A stretch of DNA of 64,000 nucleotides, from the NCBI RefSeq assembly GCF_014654675.1, contig NZ_BNBC01000019.1, positions 14,252-78,251 on the forward strand. Direction: 5' to 3'. Shown one piece after another: positions 42,195-51,465 of this stretch (the stretch's first letter is position 1; every line of letters begins with the position of its first letter). The notes under the pieces are model-generated. The model saw only the letters and a program-made list of their open reading frames with translations, was not told where the DNA came from and did not search any database. The DNA comes from Streptomyces spiralis. GTDB taxonomy: Bacteria; Actinomycetota; Actinomycetes; Streptomycetales; Streptomycetaceae. A program made the position numbers and the translations under genes.

Positions 42195-44528
42195 TCACCT
42201 CAGCACGGGGGGCGCCGCCGCCTCGGACGTGCCCCACGCCGACGGCCGCGGGCCCACGGTGTGGCGCACGGTGCGCAGCGAGCGCAGCTCTTGGGTGGTC
42301 AGGTACGTCCGCTGGTGGGTCACCCCGTCGGTCTGCACCGTCTGGATGTAGCGGTTGTCCCGGGAGATGCCCGGCGCCGTGATGGTGAGGGCGCCACGCG
42401 GGTGGTAACGGCGGTCCAGCCGCAGGTCGACACGTTCGAAGACGGGCGTGGACAGCCCCCAGGTGTCGTAGCCGGGCTGCACCGGGAACAGGCCGATGGA
42501 CGACAGCACGTCCCAGGCGGACATCGTGCCGAGGTCGTCGTTGCCGGTCAGTCCGGCCGGGGCGTCGGTGAACAGGGTCAGCGCGGCGTGCACCACGTCG
42601 GTGGTCTTCCACGGCTGCCCCGTCGACAGATAGCTGTACGGGGCGAGCAGGTCGGGCTCGTTCTGCGGGTTGTACCTGTCCGCGTTGTAGTAGGCGTACG
42701 GCCCGTTCACCCAGACGTCACGCGCGACGCGCTCCGGATCCTTCAGCAGCTCCCCGTAGGCGAAGAACGTGTCGAGCCGGTCGTTGGTGGGCCGCCGGCC
42801 GCCGATCAGGCGCACCAGGTCCGGCATGTCCTGCGGCACCAGCCACTGGTACTGCCAGGCGGTGCCCTCTTGGAAGCCCTCGCTCTGCGCCGGGTCGGCC
42901 GGTCCGGTGAAGGCGCCCGAGGTGTCCCGGGCGCGGAAGAACCCCGTCGACGCGTCGAACAGGTTGCGGTAGTTGCGGGAGCGGGCGGCGTACCGGTCGG
43001 CGTCCGCGCGGTGGCCGAGGGCGCGCGCCATCTGGGCCAGCATCGCGTCCGACAGCGCGTACTCCAGGGTCGCCGAGCCCCCGAAGGCGTAGTCGGAGTG
43101 GCCGGACTTGGGCGGCTCGTGGCCCCGGACGTAGGGGGCGTAACCGCGGGCGAGGTAGTCCGGGTTGGCGTCGCGGCCCACGGCCGGGGAGGCGGCGGGC
43201 GGCACTCCGTCGGCGTTCTTCCTCAGCGCCCGGTAGGCCCGCTCCTCGTAGCCGGCGAGCAGGCCCTGCTGGTAGGCGTTGGTCAGGAACGGGGTGACCG
43301 GGTCGCCCGTCATCACGTTCGTCTCCACGGTGCCGTAGCCCCACTTGGGCAGCCAGCCGCTCTCCTCGTCGATCCTGATGACGGAGATGGCCATGTCCCG
43401 GGACTCGCGGGGCGCGAGCAGGGCGAGGAGCTGGGCCTGGGTGCGGTAGGTGTCCCACAGCGACCAGTTCTGGTAGTACGTGAAGCCCTTCGCCCGGTGG
43501 ATCCGCTGGTCCCAGCCGGTGTAGCGGCCGTCCGCGTCGCTGCCGACGTTGGGCCCGAGGAACACCCGGTACAGCGACGAGTAGAAGGTGCGGCGACGGG
43601 TGGTGTCGCCCCCGGTCACCCGTACGTCCGCCAGCCGCTTCTCCCACGCCCTCCGGGCCGCCTCGCGCACGGCGTCGAACGAACGGCCCCCCTCGGCGCG
43701 CAGATTGCCGGCCGCACCGGCCGCGTCGACGTACGACAGCGCAGTGGTCGCCTCGACGGTGCGGTCCCGCGTCGTGTCGAACCGCAGATAGGCGCCGCCG
43801 CGCCCGGACCGCGCACCGGCGGTGACGGTCGTGCCGTCCCAGGTGCCGTACGCGGTGAACGGCCGGTCGAACCGGGTGAGGGTGTACACGGTGTACGGCA
43901 CGGTGTCCTTGCAGAAGCCGCGGCCGGTGATCGCGGTGCGCACGGTGCGGTCGTCCAGGATCTCCACCGTGGAGGCGACCGTCCGGTGCAGCGCCTGACC
44001 GGCGTTCAGCAGGACGTCGGCCTTGTCGGTGGCGGGGAACGTGTAGCGCTGCACGCCGGTGCGGGTGCCGGCGGTCAGCTCGGCCTCGACGCCGGAGTCC
44101 AGGCGGACCCGGTAGTAGCCGGGGGCCGCCGCCTCGTCCTCGTGGCGGAAACCCGCCGCGTACTTCGCGTAGTCCGTCTGTCTGACGTCACCGGTGGTCG
44201 GCAGGACCGGCAGGTCGCCGCCGAGACGGCAGCCGACGCCGGAGAGGTGGACCAGGGAGAAGCCGCGGATGCGGCTGTGGGCGTAGTCGTAGCCGGTGCT
44301 GTGGCCGGTGTCCGGCGAGAACTGCACCATGCCGAAGGGCACGGCCGCACCGGGGAAGGTGTTGCCTTCGTTCGCGGTGCCGATGAACGGGTTCACCAGG
44401 TCGGTGAACCGGGCGTCGCGCGGTGAGGCGGCCCGAGCGGCGGCGGGAGCGGCGGACAGCGCGGACGCTGTCACCGCTCCCGCCACGCACAGGCGGAGCG
44501 CCACAAGAAGGCGCCGGGTCCCTCTCAT
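42195..44528 (-). CDS. Secreted exo-alpha-mannosidase, GH92
   Basis: 777 aa from ATG at 44528, with GGAGG upstream. The signal peptide ends near AAPAAARAAS. The GH92 pattern is full length: VNPFIGTANEGNTFPGAA at the mature start, GFSLVHLSGVGC, FYSSLYRVFLGPN, the general acid E554 in GFQEGTAWQYQW, and the calcium/base region GNDDLGTMSAWDV with D664 and D665. GH92 enzymes are calcium-dependent, inverting alpha-mannosidases acting on N-glycan arms or yeast mannan. It lies 9 kb from the N-glycan operon and has its own terminator, so it is a separate transcription unit. It is likely extracellular. Confidence 0.92.
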   Translation of the reverse strand: MRGTRRLLVALRLCVAGAVTASALSAAPAAARAASPRDARFTDLVNPFIGTANEGNTFPGAAVPFGMVQFSPDTGHSTGYDYAHSRIRGFSLVHLSGVGCRLGGDLPVLPTTGDVRQTDYAKYAAGFRHEDEAAAPGYYRVRLDSGVEAELTAGTRTGVQRYTFPATDKADVLLNAGQALHRTVASTVEILDDRTVRTAITGRGFCKDTVPYTVYTLTRFDRPFTAYGTWDGTTVTAGARSGRGGAYLRFDTTRDRTVEATTALSYVDAAGAAGNLRAEGGRSFDAVREAARRAWEKRLADVRVTGGDTTRRRTFYSSLYRVFLGPNVGSDADGRYTGWDQRIHRAKGFTYYQNWSLWDTYRTQAQLLALLAPRESRDMAISVIRIDEESGWLPKWGYGTVETNVMTGDPVTPFLTNAYQQGLLAGYEERAYRALRKNADGVPPAASPAVGRDANPDYLARGYAPYVRGHEPPKSGHSDYAFGGSATLEYALSDAMLAQMARALGHRADADRYAARSRNYRNLFDASTGFFRARDTSGAFTGPADPAQSEGFQEGTAWQYQWLVPQDMPDLVRLIGGRRPTNDRLDTFFAYGELLKDPERVARDVWVNGPYAYYNADRYNPQNEPDLLAPYSYLSTGQPWKTTDVVHAALTLFTDAPAGLTGNDDLGTMSAWDVLSSIGLFPVQPGYDTWGLSTPVFERVDLRLDRRYHPRGALTITAPGISRDNRYIQTVQTDGVTHQRTYLTTQELRSLRTVRHTVGPRPSAWGTSEAAAPPVLR

Positions 44529-44580
44529 GCAGGAAGACCTCCGATGGAGACGTCATTGCCTGCATGATCGGGTCTGAGGG

Positions 44581-47196
44581 TCAGTCAGCCGGGCATCCCG
44601 CGGGTGTCGACCGCGACGCGTCGCGGATCAGCGCCTGCTGGGCGGCCCGCACCCGGGCCGCGTCCGGCTTGAGCACCTTGCGGTCGTAGGTCAGCAGGCC
44701 GTTGAGCTCGCCCTCGACATCACTGATCTGGGTGTAGACGGCGCCGTTGCTGCCGCGGCACACCAGTGCGCGCACCTCGTCGAGCTTCGACAGGTAGTCG
44801 TCGGTGTACGTCGCCGGGTCGACGTCGACGTAGCTCTGCTGCACCGACCAGGCGTGTCCGGGGACCGCCAGGCCGAGCCCGCCGTACTCGCCGCTGACCA
44901 GGGCCCGCTTGCCGTCCGGGTGGTGCGGCAGGGCGGGTGACGGATAGCCGTGCTCGTCGATGATGTCGCCGGCGCCGCCGTCGGTGCCCAGATTGATGCC
45001 GGACATGCCGTTGACCAGCCGGGTCGGGTCCCAGGACTTGGCCTGCCGGGCGATGCGGGCCTCGTCGTACTGGCCCCAGCCCTCGTTGAAGGTGACCCAC
45101 ATGACGACCGACGGGCTGCTGATGTGCTCGTCGATCATCTCCTTCATCTCCCGCTCGTACTCGGCCCGGGCGGCGGTGGACGGGTTGACGCCCGCGGTCA
45201 TGGCGGGCATGTCCTGCCAGACCATCAGGCCGAGCCGGTCGGCCCAGTAGAACCAGCGGTCGGGTTCGACCTTGATGTGCTTGCGGACGGCGTTGAAGCC
45301 GAGCTGCTTGTGCACCTTCAGGTCGTACGCCAGTGCCTCGTCGGTGGGCGCGGTGTACAGGCCGTCGGGCCAGAAGCCCTGGTCGAGGGTGGCCATCATG
45401 AAGATCGGCTTGCCGTTGAGGACCGTGCGCGGGACGCCGTTCACGTTCTCGACGGCGACGGAGCGCATCCCGAAGTAGCTTCCGACCTCGTCGGCGCCGG
45501 CCCGCACCTTCAGGTTGTACAGGAACGGGTCGTCGGGCGACCACAGGTGCGGGTCCTGGATCGTCAGGGTGAGCGGGCCGCCGGTGCGGCCGCGGACCGT
45601 GGCGACCGGGCGCCTGCCGTCGTACGCCGTCGCCGTCACCGGTACGCCGTCGCGGACGCCCTGGGCCTCCACGGTCAGGGTGCCGTGCGCGACGTCCGGG
45701 GTGAGCTTGAGCGAGTCGACGTGGTCGGTGGCGACCGGCTCCATCCACACGGTCTGCCAGATGCCCGAGGTCGGGGTGTACCAGATGCCGCTCGGGTCCA
45801 GGCGCTGCTTGCCCAGCGGCGGGTTCTCGCCGCCGGAGGCGTCGGTCGGGTCGTAGACGCCGACGATCAGCTCCTGGGTGCGGCCGGGCTTCAGCGCGTC
45901 GGTGATGTCGGCGCTGAACTTGTCGTAGCCGCCCTGGTGTTCGGCCACCTTGGTGCCGTTGACGTAGACGTCGGCCTTCCAGTCGACCGCCCCGAAGTTC
46001 AGCCGGAGCCGCTTGCCGTGGCCGATGTGCCAGCCCGCCGGGACGGTGAAGGTGCGCCGGTACCACATGCGGTCCTCGTGCCGTTCGAGGCCGGAGAGCT
46101 GGGACTCCACCGGGTAGGGGACGAGGATCCGCTCGGACAGGGTCTTCCCCACGGGCGGCTGCTCGCCGGCTCCGGCGGCGGCGAACTGCCAGCGGCCGTT
46201 GAGGTTCTGCCAGTCGGGCCGGGTCAGCTGCGGGCGCGGGTACTCGGGCAGGGCGTTGTCCGGGCCCACCTGGTCGGTCCACTTGGTGCGCAGCTCGTAC
46301 GTGGAGTGGTTGGGGCCGCTGCTCCAGAAGGCTCCCACGGCGGTGCCGTCGCCCGACGTCAGGCCGCCCTGGCCGTCGTAGCGGACGTCCGCGGTGCCCC
46401 GGGCGGTGCCGGTCTTGTTGCCGACGACCGGCTCCTTCAGGGTCACGAGCAGGGCGCGCGGGTCGGACGGGTCGGGCCGTACGGCGCCCAGCGGCCAGGT
46501 GGCCCCGCCGATCACGGCCCGCAGATGGTCGCCGAGGGCGGCGGGCGGGGCGGCGAGCCTCTGCGCGAAGTCGAGCTTCAGGGTGCGGCCGTCGGTGAGA
46601 ACGGTGGTCGCGATCGCGCCGTCGTAGTCGTAGCCCTCGGGCAGCAGGAACGCCGACTGCGGGACGGCCTCCTTGGTGCCTCCGGGCTCGGTCCAGCGCA
46701 CGTGGAGGTTGGAGCCGCCGTAGTGCTCGAAGTACTCGACCTTGATGTCGTAGGCCGTGCCGGCGGTCAGCTCCACCGGGGCGGAGGTCTGTTCCCTGTC
46801 CCAGTCGTCGACCCAGTGGTCGATGGTGAGCTTTCCGTCGACCCAGAGGCGGAAGCCGTTGTCGCCGGTGATCGAGAAGGTGTGGGCGCCGGTCTTCTCG
46901 GGGACGATCCGGCCGGTCCAGCGGACGCTGACGTCGTCGGACCGGCCGGTGGCGGCGGCCAGGCGGGGTTCGAGGTTGTCGAAGTCCAGAGTGGGGTCGA
47001 AGGTGGTGGCCTTGAGCTCGGCGAAGTCGAAGGCCCCCGGGGCGGACTGGGTGTAGTACTCGCCCTTGAGCCCGTGGATCTCCACGGGGTCGTCACCGGG
47101 GGCTGCGGTCGCGCCGGGCGCCGCGGTGAACGCGGCGAGGCCCAGGGCCGCTGCGAGCAGCAGCGCGAGTCGGTCTCTCAGACGTCTGGTGCGCAC
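44581..47196 (-). CDS. Secreted PA14-GH2 family glycosidase
   Basis: 871 aa from GTG at 47196, directly after GAGGAGGATC. The signal peptide is residues 1-32 (ALLLAAALGLAAF, cleavage near ATAAPG). A PA14 domain (about 42-185; GLKGEYYTQ, GDNGFRLWVDGKLTIDHW) probably binds carbohydrate. GH2 jelly-roll, Ig-like and barrel domains follow from about 325. The acid/base is E705 in VTFNEGWGQYD and the probable nucleophile E770 in VSGEYGG. GH2 covers beta-galactosidases, beta-mannosidases and glucuronidases; the exact sugar is not deducible. It is transcribed in the same direction as GH92, 52 bases upstream of it, so the two may be co-transcribed. Confidence 0.88.
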   Translation of the reverse strand: MRTRRLRDRLALLLAAALGLAAFTAAPGATAAPGDDPVEIHGLKGEYYTQSAPGAFDFAELKATTFDPTLDFDNLEPRLAAATGRSDDVSVRWTGRIVPEKTGAHTFSITGDNGFRLWVDGKLTIDHWVDDWDREQTSAPVELTAGTAYDIKVEYFEHYGGSNLHVRWTEPGGTKEAVPQSAFLLPEGYDYDGAIATTVLTDGRTLKLDFAQRLAAPPAALGDHLRAVIGGATWPLGAVRPDPSDPRALLVTLKEPVVGNKTGTARGTADVRYDGQGGLTSGDGTAVGAFWSSGPNHSTYELRTKWTDQVGPDNALPEYPRPQLTRPDWQNLNGRWQFAAAGAGEQPPVGKTLSERILVPYPVESQLSGLERHEDRMWYRRTFTVPAGWHIGHGKRLRLNFGAVDWKADVYVNGTKVAEHQGGYDKFSADITDALKPGRTQELIVGVYDPTDASGGENPPLGKQRLDPSGIWYTPTSGIWQTVWMEPVATDHVDSLKLTPDVAHGTLTVEAQGVRDGVPVTATAYDGRRPVATVRGRTGGPLTLTIQDPHLWSPDDPFLYNLKVRAGADEVGSYFGMRSVAVENVNGVPRTVLNGKPIFMMATLDQGFWPDGLYTAPTDEALAYDLKVHKQLGFNAVRKHIKVEPDRWFYWADRLGLMVWQDMPAMTAGVNPSTAARAEYEREMKEMIDEHISSPSVVMWVTFNEGWGQYDEARIARQAKSWDPTRLVNGMSGINLGTDGGAGDIIDEHGYPSPALPHHPDGKRALVSGEYGGLGLAVPGHAWSVQQSYVDVDPATYTDDYLSKLDEVRALVCRGSNGAVYTQISDVEGELNGLLTYDRKVLKPDAARVRAAQQALIRDASRSTPAGCPAD

Positions 47197-47237
47197 GATC
47201 CTCCTCGTGGCGAAGGAAACTGGCGGCTCTTGTTCGC

Positions 47238-47284
47238 TATTCCGCGAACTCGTTGTGCGGGATTGTGCGAACTGGTGCGGAATA
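47238..47284. promoter_or_regulatory. Inverted and direct repeats upstream of GH2 gene
   Basis: TATTCCGC (47238-47245) and GCGGAATA (47277-47284) are perfect reverse complements, and GCGAACT occurs at 47244-47250 and 47267-47273. The block lies 42-88 bases upstream of the GH2 start and may be its operator/promoter. Confidence 0.5.
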
Positions 47285-47491
47285 ACGTTGTCACGCGCAC
47301 GGGCGTACGTCCAGGGACATGACAAGAAGAGCCGGGCGCGCGACCGGGATGCCCGGGCTTCCGGGGAGGTGCGCGCGGTCGGAGATCCAAGTGGACCCGG
47401 GGCCCGGGGGGCGCGCACCATGAGGGCGTCACTTCCACGTCGCGCGTGCCCGCGCGACGCGTCCTCCTCCGCGCGGAAGGGAGTGAACCGG

Positions 47492-47869
47492 ATGCCCAAG
47501 GTCTCGCGGCACACCGCCACCCAGGGCGGCGACTACGGTCCGGTGGTCGACCACTCCGAGGATCTCGACCCCTATACGGTGGACTTCCTCACCTTCCGCG
47601 AGGACGTCGACCACACTCCGCTGCTCAAGGGGCTGCCGGAGGGCCGCTGCCAATGCCCGCACTGGGGCTACGTCTTCAAGGGCGAGCTGGTCTTCCGCTA
47701 CCCCGACCGCGACGAGGTGTACCGGGCCGGGGAGGCGTTCTACGCCCCACCCGGGCACGTCCCCGTGCACACCGCGCCGGGCAGCGAGTACGTGCAGTTC
47801 AGCCCGTCCGAGGAGATGCGCCGGGCCAGCGCGGTCACCCTGAACCACTTCCCGCCGCTGTGCGGCTGA
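47492..47869 (+). CDS. Cupin-fold protein
   Basis: 125 aa from ATG at 47492, after GGAAGGGAGTGAACCG. The single cupin barrel is seen in CQCPHWGYVFKGELVFRYPD and EVYRAGEAFYAPPGHVPVHT, which carry His residues spaced as in metal-binding cupins. The end SEYVQFSPSEEMRRASAVTLNHFPPL is less conserved. No enzymatic assignment is possible; related small cupins bind ligands or isomerise small molecules. It is divergent from the GH2 gene and convergent with glgC. Confidence 0.8.
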   Translation: MPKVSRHTATQGGDYGPVVDHSEDLDPYTVDFLTFREDVDHTPLLKGLPEGRCQCPHWGYVFKGELVFRYPDRDEVYRAGEAFYAPPGHVPVHTAPGSEYVQFSPSEEMRRASAVTLNHFPPLCG

Positions 47870-47908
47870 GGGGCGACCGCCCCGGCCTGAACCTCTCCGG
47901 TGCCGTGG

Positions 47909-49129
47909 CTACGGCACCCGCTGGCCCTTGCCCAGGGCGATGACCCCGCCCTTGGACACGGTGTACAGCTCCCCGTCCCGCTCCGGGTTGACGCCGATCG
48001 TCGCGCCGGGCGGCACCTCGACGTTCTTGTCCAGGACCGCCCCGCGCACGACCGCGCCCCGGCCGATGTGCACGTTGTCGTGCAGCACGGAGCCCTGGAC
48101 CACCGCCCCCGGGTCGACCCGGACGCCCGGGGAGAGCACGGACCGTGTGACCTGCCCGCGGATCAGGCAGCCGGCGCTGATGATCGACTCCCCGGCGATG
48201 CCACCGGCGTTGAACCGGGCCGGCGAGAGCTGGTTGGAGTGGGTGTAGACGGGCCAGTCGCGGTTGTACAGGTTGAAGGCGGGGCGCTCGGCGATCAGGT
48301 CCATGTGGGCGTCGTAGTAGGCGTCGAGCGTGCCCACGTCCCGCCAGTAGCCCTGGTCCCGGCTGGTCTCACCGGGCACGTGGTTGGAGCTGAAGTCGTA
48401 CAGCTGGGCCTCGCCGCGCTCGGTGAGCTGGGGCAGGATCGAGCCGCCCATGTCGTGCACCGATCGCTCGTCCTCGGCGTCCCGTTGCAGGGCGTCGATC
48501 AGCGCCTTGGTGGTGAACACGTAGTTGCCCATGGAGGCGAAGACCTGCTCGGGGTCGTCGGGCAGGCCCGGCGGGTCGGCGGGCTTCTCCAGGAAGCGCT
48601 GCACGGTGTGCCCGTCCGAACCCGGCGTGATCACCCCGAACGACGACGACTCGGAGCGCGGCACCCGGATGCCGGCGACCGTCACCCCGGCGCCGCCCTC
48701 GATGTGCTGCCGGAGCATCTGCCGCGGGTCCATGCGGTAGACGTGGTCGGCGCCGAAGACCGCCACGTAGTCGGGCTGCTCGTCGTAGATCAGGTTGAGC
48801 GACTGCAGGATCGCGTCGGCGCTGCCCAGGTACCAGCGGGGGCCGAGGCGCTGCTGCGCGGGGACCGGCGTGACGTAGTTGCCGAGCAGGCTCGACATGC
48901 GCCAGGTGGTGGTGATGTGCCGGTCCAGCGAGTGCGACTTGTACTGGGTCAGCACGCAGATGCGCAGGATGTCGCCGTTGACCAGGTTGGACAGGACGAA
49001 GTCGACCAGGCGATACGTTCCGCCGAAGGTGACCGCGGGTTTCGCGCGGTCCGCGGTCAGGGGCATCAGCCGTTTGCCCTCTCCGCCCGCAAGGACGATC
49101 CCGAGGACCGAAGGTCCACCACGCCGCAT
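47909..49129 (-). CDS. glgC: Glucose-1-phosphate adenylyltransferase
   Basis: 406 aa from ATG at 49129, with GGGGAG six bases upstream; a GTG five codons earlier covers that site and is less likely. The pyrophosphorylase signature is LGIVLAGGEGKRLMPLTADRAKP, with RLVDFVLSNLVNGDI, the substrate-site FLEKPADPP and QGYWRDVGTLDAYY. A C-terminal left-handed beta-helix has hexapeptide-like repeats (CLIRGQVTRSVLSPGVRVDPGAVVQGS). The enzyme makes ADP-glucose from glucose-1-phosphate and ATP for glycogen or maltose-1-phosphate synthesis. It follows the glgA/glgM-type gene by 50 bases. Confidence 0.95.
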   Translation of the reverse strand: MRRGGPSVLGIVLAGGEGKRLMPLTADRAKPAVTFGGTYRLVDFVLSNLVNGDILRICVLTQYKSHSLDRHITTTWRMSSLLGNYVTPVPAQQRLGPRWYLGSADAILQSLNLIYDEQPDYVAVFGADHVYRMDPRQMLRQHIEGGAGVTVAGIRVPRSESSSFGVITPGSDGHTVQRFLEKPADPPGLPDDPEQVFASMGNYVFTTKALIDALQRDAEDERSVHDMGGSILPQLTERGEAQLYDFSSNHVPGETSRDQGYWRDVGTLDAYYDAHMDLIAERPAFNLYNRDWPVYTHSNQLSPARFNAGGIAGESIISAGCLIRGQVTRSVLSPGVRVDPGAVVQGSVLHDNVHIGRGAVVRGAVLDKNVEVPPGATIGVNPERDGELYTVSKGGVIALGKGQRVP

Positions 49130-49179
49130 GGCCGCTCCCCTCACCCGATTGAACCACTACTGCCCCTGAGCAGGGAGGA

Positions 49180-50343
49180 CTAAGCCTGTTTGAGGATCTC
49201 CTCGTACAGCCGCACCGTGCGCCGGGCGACCGCGTCCCAGCCGAACTCCGTCACCGCGCGCCGCCGCCCGGCCTCGCCCATCCGGCGCGCCGCCTCCGGA
49301 TCGCCGAGCACCGCGTCGAGGGCGCGGGCCAGGGCCGCCTCGAAGTCGTCGTCGACGTCGACGAGTACCCCGGTCCGGCCGTCCTCGACCACTTCGGGAA
49401 TCCCGCCGACCCGGGACGCCACGACGGGCGTGCCGCAGGCCATCGCCTCCAGGTTGACGATGCCGAGCGGCTCGTACACCGAGGGGCAGACGAAGACCGC
49501 GGCATGGGTGAGCAGCTGGATCACGTCCGGGCGCGGCAGCATCTGCGGGATCCAGTGCACGCCCGCGCGGACCCGGCTCAGCTCCTCGTACAGCTCGCGG
49601 AACTCCCGGTCGATCTCGGGCGTGTCGGGTGCGCCCGCACACAGCACGACCTGGGCCGCCGGGTCGATGTCCCGCACCGCGCGCAGCAGATGGGGCACGC
49701 CCTTCTGACGGGTGATGCGGCCGACGAACAGCACATAGGGGCGGTCCGGGTCGAGTCCGATCCGGGTGAGGGCGTCCGTACCGTGGTCGGGGCGGTAGAG
49801 GGTGGTGTCGATGCCGTTGTGGATGATGTGGACCCGGGCCGGGTCGAGGGCCGGGTAGCAGCCGAGGATGTCCTCGCGCATGGCACCGGAGACGGCGACC
49901 ACGGCGTCGGCCGCCTCGATCGCGGTGCGCTCCGCCCAACTGGACAGCGCGTAGCCGCCGCCGAGCTGCTCGGCCTTCCAGGGGCGCAGTGGCTCCAGGG
50001 AGTGCGCGGTCAGCACGTGCGGCACGCCGTACAGAAGCTTGCCGAGGTGGCCGGCGAGGTTGGCGTACCAGGTGTGGGAGTGGACCAGTTCGCAGCCGTC
50101 CAGGCCGGCGGTCATGGCGAGGTCCACGGAGAAGGTGCGCAGGGCGTCGTTGGCGCCGTCCAGCGCCGACCAGGGGCGGTGGCGTACGACGCCGTCCGCC
50201 TTGTCCGCCGAGGACGCCTCCCCCCAGCAGTGCACCTCCAGGTCGACCAGGGGTCTCAGCTCCCGCGCCAGGAACTCCACATGGACACCCGCACCGCCGT
50301 ACACGTCCGGCGGGTACTCCCGGGTCAGCAGTCCCACTCGCAC
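49180..50343 (-). CDS. glgM: ADP-glucose-dependent glycosyltransferase, GlgA/GlgM type
   Basis: 387 aa from GTG at 50343 (MRVGLLTREYPP), preceded by AGGGGG; the frame continues upstream only into low-complexity sequence. It is a GT4 enzyme: N-terminal DVYGGAGVHVEFLARELRP, SHTWYANLAG, the donor-site segment FVGRITRQKGVPHLLRA, and E-x7-E in PSVYEPLGIVNLEAMACGTP. Its length equals the actinobacterial enzyme that makes maltose-1-phosphate from ADP-glucose and glucose-1-phosphate (annotated glgA or glgM). Together with glgC it would feed the GlgE pathway. Calling it GlgM rather than classical GlgA rests on family length and lineage. Confidence 0.88.
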   Translation of the reverse strand: MRVGLLTREYPPDVYGGAGVHVEFLARELRPLVDLEVHCWGEASSADKADGVVRHRPWSALDGANDALRTFSVDLAMTAGLDGCELVHSHTWYANLAGHLGKLLYGVPHVLTAHSLEPLRPWKAEQLGGGYALSSWAERTAIEAADAVVAVSGAMREDILGCYPALDPARVHIIHNGIDTTLYRPDHGTDALTRIGLDPDRPYVLFVGRITRQKGVPHLLRAVRDIDPAAQVVLCAGAPDTPEIDREFRELYEELSRVRAGVHWIPQMLPRPDVIQLLTHAAVFVCPSVYEPLGIVNLEAMACGTPVVASRVGGIPEVVEDGRTGVLVDVDDDFEAALARALDAVLGDPEAARRMGEAGRRRAVTEFGWDAVARRTVRLYEEILKQA

Positions 50344-50424
50344 CCGCAACCCCCTGTCTCGGCGGCCCCGTCGTCCCGTCGTGGCCGGTCGCGTGCGCCG
50401 GCCGTTGTCCGCCGGTCGCCGATC

Positions 50425-50463
50425 GTCGGTCGCTCGCTCGTCGTCGGTCGCTTGTCGGTCGCT
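50425..50463. repeat. Triplicated GTCGGTCGCT decamer upstream of glgM
   Basis: GTCGGTCGCT occurs exactly at 50425-50434, 50443-50452 and 50454-50463, within a 155-base low-complexity gap. It lies upstream of the glgM start and may be regulatory or simple slippage. Confidence 0.5.
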
Positions 50464-50498
50464 GATCGCCGGCCGTGTCGCGCCGGTCGCCTTCATGG

Positions 50499-51236
50499 TC
50501 ACTCAGATGCGGCTCGCGCGGAAGAGCGCGGGGCTCGTGTGAAACAACAGTCGCCGCAGACACCGCCGCCGGGGACCCGGTAGTACAGACAGCAGCTGCG
50601 CCGGCGGAAGCCCGTGTCGTCGAGTGTGCCCGTCCCGGCGAGCAGCGGGTGGGCGAGGAGCCGTGCGGCCAGGTCCCGGGCGTGGTCGCCGGCCCCGGGG
50701 CGGCCGTGGTCGCGCGCGAGGCGGGCCAGTTGGCGGGCGGCGCCTGCCAGCGCGGAGGCCGCGTTGCCCCGCGACAGGCCCGGGGCGAGGCGGTGGCGGA
50801 CGCGCAGGGCCGCCGCCAGGGGTTGGAGGTGGCCGTGCAGGACGGCGTCCGCGAGGGTGTCCGCGTCGGCGGGCAGCCCGCGCACCCTGGTGAGCCACAG
50901 GTCGTCCGGTGCGCTGCCGGCGGGGGCCCAGCGGAGCAGGCGCGGGTCGAGGTCGGGGATGCGCCCGTACAGCACGGCGCAGCCGAGTACGGTCGACCAC
51001 AGCCGGGCCATGAGCGCCTGCTGGGCCACCGACGCGGCGACCCGCGGCTCCGCGGCGCGGATGCCGTCGGCCACCCTGCGGACGCGCACCGCGAGGGGGT
51101 GCTCGTCGCTGCCGGAGGCCGCGTCGCCGTAGGCCTGGGCCAGGGTGAGCAGCGCGGCGCGCGGCGGCTCGCCCGTGCGCAGGACGAAGAAGCCGCCGAG
51201 GGAACGGAGGGCGGCGAGATCCGGGTCGAGGTCCAC
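50499..51236 (-). CDS. FhuF-like 2Fe-2S protein
   Basis: 245 aa from GTG at 51236 (MDLDPDLAALRSLGGFFVL); the start is uncertain because no clear ribosome-binding site is visible and the frame stays open for another 77 codons. The protein is largely Ala/Leu-rich helical, as in ferric siderophore reductases. It ends with the FhuF-type cluster ligands SCCLYYRVPGGGVCGDC, where paired Cys and a CxxC bind a 2Fe-2S centre. Such proteins release iron from imported ferrisiderophores. No siderophore transporter is adjacent. Confidence 0.78.
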   Translation of the reverse strand: MDLDPDLAALRSLGGFFVLRTGEPPRAALLTLAQAYGDAASGSDEHPLAVRVRRVADGIRAAEPRVAASVAQQALMARLWSTVLGCAVLYGRIPDLDPRLLRWAPAGSAPDDLWLTRVRGLPADADTLADAVLHGHLQPLAAALRVRHRLAPGLSRGNAASALAGAARQLARLARDHGRPGAGDHARDLAARLLAHPLLAGTGTLDDTGFRRRSCCLYYRVPGGGVCGDCCFTRAPRSSARAASE

Positions 51237-51465
51237 GAGGAGCAGTACTACCAAGTCCCTTAGGGGGTTCCACCAGGGGGTGTCCACCCTGTGTCGCCCA
51301 CCCAGGGGAGGACTGGGCGCGATCCGTACTCCATCGGCAGTATGACCCATTGCGTGCTCAGGGACGACGACGGCAAGAGATCGGCACGGCAGGCTTGTGG
51401 ACCATGGAAGCCGACCCTTCGCCGCGCCGGGCCCGCCGCCCCCGCGTCCCGCAGAGGAGCAGCTC

